A stretch of 35,554 nucleotides of DNA from a virus, in IMG/VR virus record IMGVR_UViG_3300028920_000173, positions 1-35,554 of that record; one strand, given 5' to 3'. Both the position numbers and the translations under genes were made by a program. Shown here piece by piece: positions 31,814 to 35,554 of the stretch (within the stretch, counting starts at the first letter, position 1; the number at the start of each line of letters is the position of its first letter). A model generated the notes under the pieces. The model ran no database searches and had not been told where the DNA came from. It saw only the letters and a list, made by a program, of their open reading frames with translations.

Positions 31814-34800
31814 ATGGCAAATAATTCAAGACAGTTTTCTGTTAATGTTCATTTTAAAACGATTGACGACGCAAGTAAAACAATTGATAAAATTAATAAA
31901 AGTTTAAAGAATTTAACAATGCCTAAAATGGATTATTCCAAATCCTCTCAAAGTCTTATCAATCTTGCCAATGCTAACAATAAGAATAACATAGCAACTA
32001 AAAAACACAGTACGTTATTAGATCAGTTAAGACCTCGACTTTCTAATCACGTAGAAGGTTTAGGAAATGTAGCGGTAACTTTAAACGGTCTTACGGCTGG
32101 AATTACATTAGCGGCTAATGCTGCTGTTAGTTTAGGTAAAAGTTTAGGCGAAGCGGTAAAAGGTGCCGGCAATATAGAAATGGCATTAGTGGAAGTATCT
32201 AATGTTACAGGGAAAACAGGCGACGAGTTGCAAATACTTAAAGAGATTGCGGTTGAGGTTGGAGAGGCAAGTAAATTTACTACTCGTGAAATGTTAAACG
32301 CTCAAAGAAATTTAGGTCAATTAGGCTTAATTACTGCTAAAACTACAACAGAAGCTATTAAAGAAATGACCCAAACTATTGCTGATTATGCTGTTGCTAC
32401 AAATCAAACTATAGAAATAGCGAGTAGAGATGTAAGTGCTTTAAATCAAGCATTAGATGAACCAATCGGAGAAATAGCTGATAAAATGGTGTGGTTAGCT
32501 AATAATACTCAAATTGCTTATAAAGACATGCAAAATTTTTCTAAATTCGGTGGTTTAGTAAAAGGAATGAACCAAAATACAGATAGTTTATTATCTTTAA
32601 CTGCTGCCTATCGTAAATTCACACCGTCGACAAGGTTAGCAACTACACATATAGTTAGTTTTGGTAATGCTGTTGGATCGGTTTTAAAAAATCAAAATAA
32701 AATGGCTGAAATGAGAACAATAGCAGAAGCGATTGGAAAGACTAACATCATAACTGACGCTAACGGCGATATTAGAGATATGGTAGACATAATTAATGAT
32801 TTACAAAAGAGTTACACCGCATTAGGTTATACACAAGAGCAGATACAAGTTTCGTTAAGAACAATGTTTAATGCTCGTGCTGTTGGAGTATATATGGGTG
32901 CTGTTGGAGAAGGAATTGAAACGATACGATCCGAAAGAGCAAGGATGCAGATGGAAGCAGAAGGCGGTTTAAGAGACATGTCTCAACAGATGGCAGATAC
33001 TTTTAATGGGTTAATCGCACGAATTGGCGGTATTTTAGAGAACATGCGGGATCGAATTGGTGAATATTTACTTCCTGAAATAAAAGAAATAGCAAAAAGT
33101 TTTATAGATACTTTGAATTCAATCGATATTGAGCAATTAGCTTCTTTTATTTCCACTGCTGTTCAGCCTGTGTTTAATGCTTTTGAACGCTTAGTTCCGT
33201 TATTAAACGATAAAATTATTCCTATTATTATGGATATTACAGAACGATCCACACCTATAATAGAAACGATAACAGATATTATTGAAACAATAACACCTCA
33301 TATTGCCGATTTAATTAGCCAATTAACACCGTTAATAACGATTATTGGAGAAGTTATATCTACTGTTTGGAAAGGGTTAAAACCGGTTATAGATAATATT
33401 TTAACCTTACTTATCCCTGCGATTGGAGAAGTTGTAAACTTATTTAATATGGTATGGGACGCTGTTAAACCTATTGCGGATGTTTTTTTTACAATGCTAA
33501 ACGACAGTATAAATCCGATTGTAAGTGAATTATTACCAATTTTTGTAGATAGTATAAAAACAATTTCGACTATTTTAAAACCCATTCTTAGCGTGATTAG
33601 TTCCATAAATAAAATTGTATCGCCTATGTTAACGATGATTACAAAACTATTAGGTAAAAAAATTGGAGCTGATTTAAAATTAATTGGGTTATTATTACAA
33701 GGAATAGGAAAAAGTTTAGAACCTATAGTATGGCTTATAGAGAAAGCAACACAAGGTTTTGAAATGTTGGCTGATCAATTATCCGGTGTGAGTGAAGTAT
33801 TTGAGGACGGATTTTTTAAAGTATTTGATGAAGGCTTTAATTCGATGTTTGGGAAAGTTGGAGAGTTTTTTGGAATTATAGATAATACTAATGAAAAAAT
33901 GAAAGAAAGTTTAGAACCAATTTTCGGGCAGGAACAAATCGAAAAAAGTGAAAGCAACTTAACAAAATTTGTAACTAATGCCGGTGATATAATTGGAAAA
34001 GCATTTAAAGGACTTTCTAATGCTATAACAGAATATAATGAACAAAATCTATTAAAAATGTTAACAAAAGTCGACAATGTTTATGCTGAGTTAGAAACGA
34101 AAATAGAAGATATTAATAATAAACAAATCCAAATTGGTTCAGATATGGGTAAAGCAAGTGAAACTTTCTATAAAGAGACTTCTAAACAATTAGAAGAAGT
34201 TGTAATGATAGAAGAGAAAATAGCAGACAAGAGAGCTGAGATAAGAAAAGATTGGCAAAGTAAAGTAATGAAAGCCGAACAGGGCGTATTTGAAGCACAA
34301 AAGAAATTGGAAGATTTTAGATCGGAATGGTACGATAAGCAAGCACAAAAAATAGCAGATTTGAATGATAAAATAGCTATGGAAACAGAAGAAGTAATGG
34401 ACGATATGTTAAAACCACGTTCTATTTTAGAAAGCGAATTCGAAACATTATTTGACGGGCTAAGTACGGAACATTTTAAAGATCAGTTGTTTGACGATTT
34501 AAAAAGTGTTGAAAATCAGATCGGAGATGGATTATCTTTCTTAGAAAAGGCATTTACAAAAGATATACAAAATATCTATAGCAAATTAGAACAGGAAGTC
34601 GCTAAGGAAACTGATAAGCTATTTAAAACCTATTTATCAGACGAAGAATTATATGTTTTCGGAGACCTTGAAAGCCGTAAGGAAGCTATAAAGAATAAAT
34701 TTCCAAGCATGGCGAATGATATATTTGCTGAATTAGACGATGTTGCACAAAAAGCAAAAATAAAAACAATAAAAGATTTAACATCTGATGTTAATTTAGT

Positions 34801-35554
34801 AGATGATAGTAAATTAAAACAGCTTGAAAAAGATAAATCAGATTTGATGAAAATGAATATCAAGGAAGATAAACAATATCAAAAATTAGCAAAATCTGTT
34901 GATGAATATCAAGATGAATTAGAAAAAATCTCTTCTGAAAAGTTTTTAGAAGAGTTAATTAAACAAGATAAAACGTTACAAGATTTGGAAGGTCAATATG
35001 CGGATTTAACAAGCCAATTGAGCTTACTAAACGTTAATTTCAATGCTTTAAATTCTAATTTTGAAAAAGCTGGTGATATAAATGAGTACATGAAGTCTTT
35101 GGAAGATTTTATAATGTTAGAAATTGATAAGACTAATCTGTCTACAAATCAGGATGCTTTATCGAACTTTATGAATATGTTTAGCGGCACTACTTCTAAG
35201 AATAGCATAAGCAATTTAACAATTTTTCAAAAAACATTAACAGAACTTAATACGACTTTTGGAAACTTGGCTGGGTCGAAAGAAAACGCTGAAGAAGGAT
35301 TGAAAACATTAGTTAAAGTTAGAGAAGCTGTTATGGATGGAAATATTCAAACAGCCATTAAATCTATTTTTGAAGATACAAGCGGGTTTTTTGATGACTT
35401 TAATAACGTTATAAAAACAGGATTAGGCGAAATTGAAGGATTTAAAAAGGCAGTTACAAGTTTTACACCAGAAGATTTAAAAGCATTATCAGAACCTTTA
35501 AAAGAAGCATTGTCTGATGGAAATGTTTTAGATGATTTTTATAAAAGTTTACAA
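31814..35554 (+). CDS. Tail tape measure protein (3' end outside the window)
   Basis: Open for 1247 codons from ATG 31814 to the window end without a stop, after GAGAGGATTT. From about residue 119 it matches the TP901-type tape measure core: NIEMALVEVSNVTGKTGDEL, then EVGEASKFTTREMLNAQRNLG. Residues about 435-560 are strongly hydrophobic with Pro and Ile (IIPIIMDITERSTPIIE), typical of the membrane-crossing part. Later parts are long Lys/Glu coiled coils. It sets tail length; at the usual 1.5 angstrom per residue the tail is at least about 185 nm. The first 90 residues are Asn/Ser/Lys-rich. Confidence 0.9.
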   Translation, partial: MANNSRQFSVNVHFKTIDDASKTIDKINKSLKNLTMPKMDYSKSSQSLINLANANNKNNIATKKHSTLLDQLRPRLSNHVEGLGNVAVTLNGLTAGITLAANAAVSLGKSLGEAVKGAGNIEMALVEVSNVTGKTGDELQILKEIAVEVGEASKFTTREMLNAQRNLGQLGLITAKTTTEAIKEMTQTIADYAVATNQTIEIASRDVSALNQALDEPIGEIADKMVWLANNTQIAYKDMQNFSKFGGLVKGMNQNTDSLLSLTAAYRKFTPSTRLATTHIVSFGNAVGSVLKNQNKMAEMRTIAEAIGKTNIITDANGDIRDMVDIINDLQKSYTALGYTQEQIQVSLRTMFNARAVGVYMGAVGEGIETIRSERARMQMEAEGGLRDMSQQMADTFNGLIARIGGILENMRDRIGEYLLPEIKEIAKSFIDTLNSIDIEQLASFISTAVQPVFNAFERLVPLLNDKIIPIIMDITERSTPIIETITDIIETITPHIADLISQLTPLITIIGEVISTVWKGLKPVIDNILTLLIPAIGEVVNLFNMVWDAVKPIADVFFTMLNDSINPIVSELLPIFVDSIKTISTILKPILSVISSINKIVSPMLTMITKLLGKKIGADLKLIGLLLQGIGKSLEPIVWLIEKATQGFEMLADQLSGVSEVFEDGFFKVFDEGFNSMFGKVGEFFGIIDNTNEKMKESLEPIFGQEQIEKSESNLTKFVTNAGDIIGKAFKGLSNAITEYNEQNLLKMLTKVDNVYAELETKIEDINNKQIQIGSDMGKASETFYKETSKQLEEVVMIEEKIADKRAEIRKDWQSKVMKAEQGVFEAQKKLEDFRSEWYDKQAQKIADLNDKIAMETEEVMDDMLKPRSILESEFETLFDGLSTEHFKDQLFDDLKSVENQIGDGLSFLEKAFTKDIQNIYSKLEQEVAKETDKLFKTYLSDEELYVFGDLESRKEAIKNKFPSMANDIFAELDDVAQKAKIKTIKDLTSDVNLVDDSKLKQLEKDKSDLMKMNIKEDKQYQKLAKSVDEYQDELEKISSEKFLEELIKQDKTLQDLEGQYADLTSQLSLLNVNFNALNSNFEKAGDINEYMKSLEDFIMLEIDKTNLSTNQDALSNFMNMFSGTTSKNSISNLTIFQKTLTELNTTFGNLAGSKENAEEGLKTLVKVREAVMDGNIQTAIKSIFEDTSGFFDDFNNVIKTGLGEIEGFKKAVTSFTPEDLKALSEPLKEALSDGNVLDDFYKSLQ

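Noticed and set aside
33298-34863. Leftward frames opposite the tape measure gene and other virion genes
   Set aside because: Antisense shadows of long coding sequence with no supporting start signals.
950-35554. Alternative genetic code (TGA or TAG reassigned)
   Set aside because: TGA and TAG occur as normal stops at gene ends (for example 16299, 25882, 27956 and 31614), and long frames show no internal TGA or TAG.

Overview
This window is part of the genome of an AT-rich tailed bacteriophage or prophage with a contractile (myovirus) tail and Mu-like head genes. The evidence is a large terminase, a Mu I-like protease/scaffold, a major capsid protein, a DUF935-type portal, a gpG-like virion morphogenesis protein, a tail sheath, a tube, a frameshifted tail assembly chaperone and a tape measure gene that runs off the right end. 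The code is standard (TGA is used as a stop by several genes). The host cannot be named from sequence; a low-GC bacterium is likely. No integrase, tRNA, rRNA, CRISPR array or insertion sequence was seen.

Layout. (1) 1-5959, leftward: a partial gene of unknown function, a thymidylate-kinase-like gene, and a 1669-residue protein that joins a family-B DNA polymerase with its 3'-5' exonuclease, a primase-like (AEP/PrimPol) segment, a zinc-binding-type motif and an SF2 helicase. (2) 5960-6832: a gene-poor control region with four long perfect inverted repeats, a decayed antirepressor-like frame and a possible promoter/operator. (3) 6833-8347: two paralogous helix-turn-helix (HTH) genes on either side of a leftward sigma-28-type sigma factor. 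(4) 8402-11467, rightward: an SF2 helicase, a small acidic protein and a sliding clamp. (5) 11572-16299: an accessory block in which several genes follow copies of the same promoter-leader-start segment. It holds a solitary type ISP-like methyltransferase and a pentapeptide-repeat protein. (6) 16402-16949: a coupled pair of small genes, the second Gp157-like, closed by a strong terminator. (7) 17058-35554: the virion module from terminase to tape measure, tightly packed with frequent short overlaps.

How the genes may work together. The fused replicase, the phage's own clamp and the acidic protein beside the clamp look like one replication system: both the replicase linker and the acidic protein carry consensus clamp-binding peptides (QYSLF, QISLF). 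The polymerase palm is short where phi29 polymerase has its TPR1 and TPR2 insertions. I infer that priming, unwinding and processivity come from the fused primase, the fused helicase and the clamp instead of a terminal protein. The sigma factor is a natural candidate for switching on the virion operon; a sigma-28-like -10 element lies just upstream of the terminase start, which has no Shine-Dalgarno sequence. The methyltransferase probably protects phage DNA from a host type ISP restriction enzyme. All functional calls come from reading motifs and gene order by eye; no database search was run.
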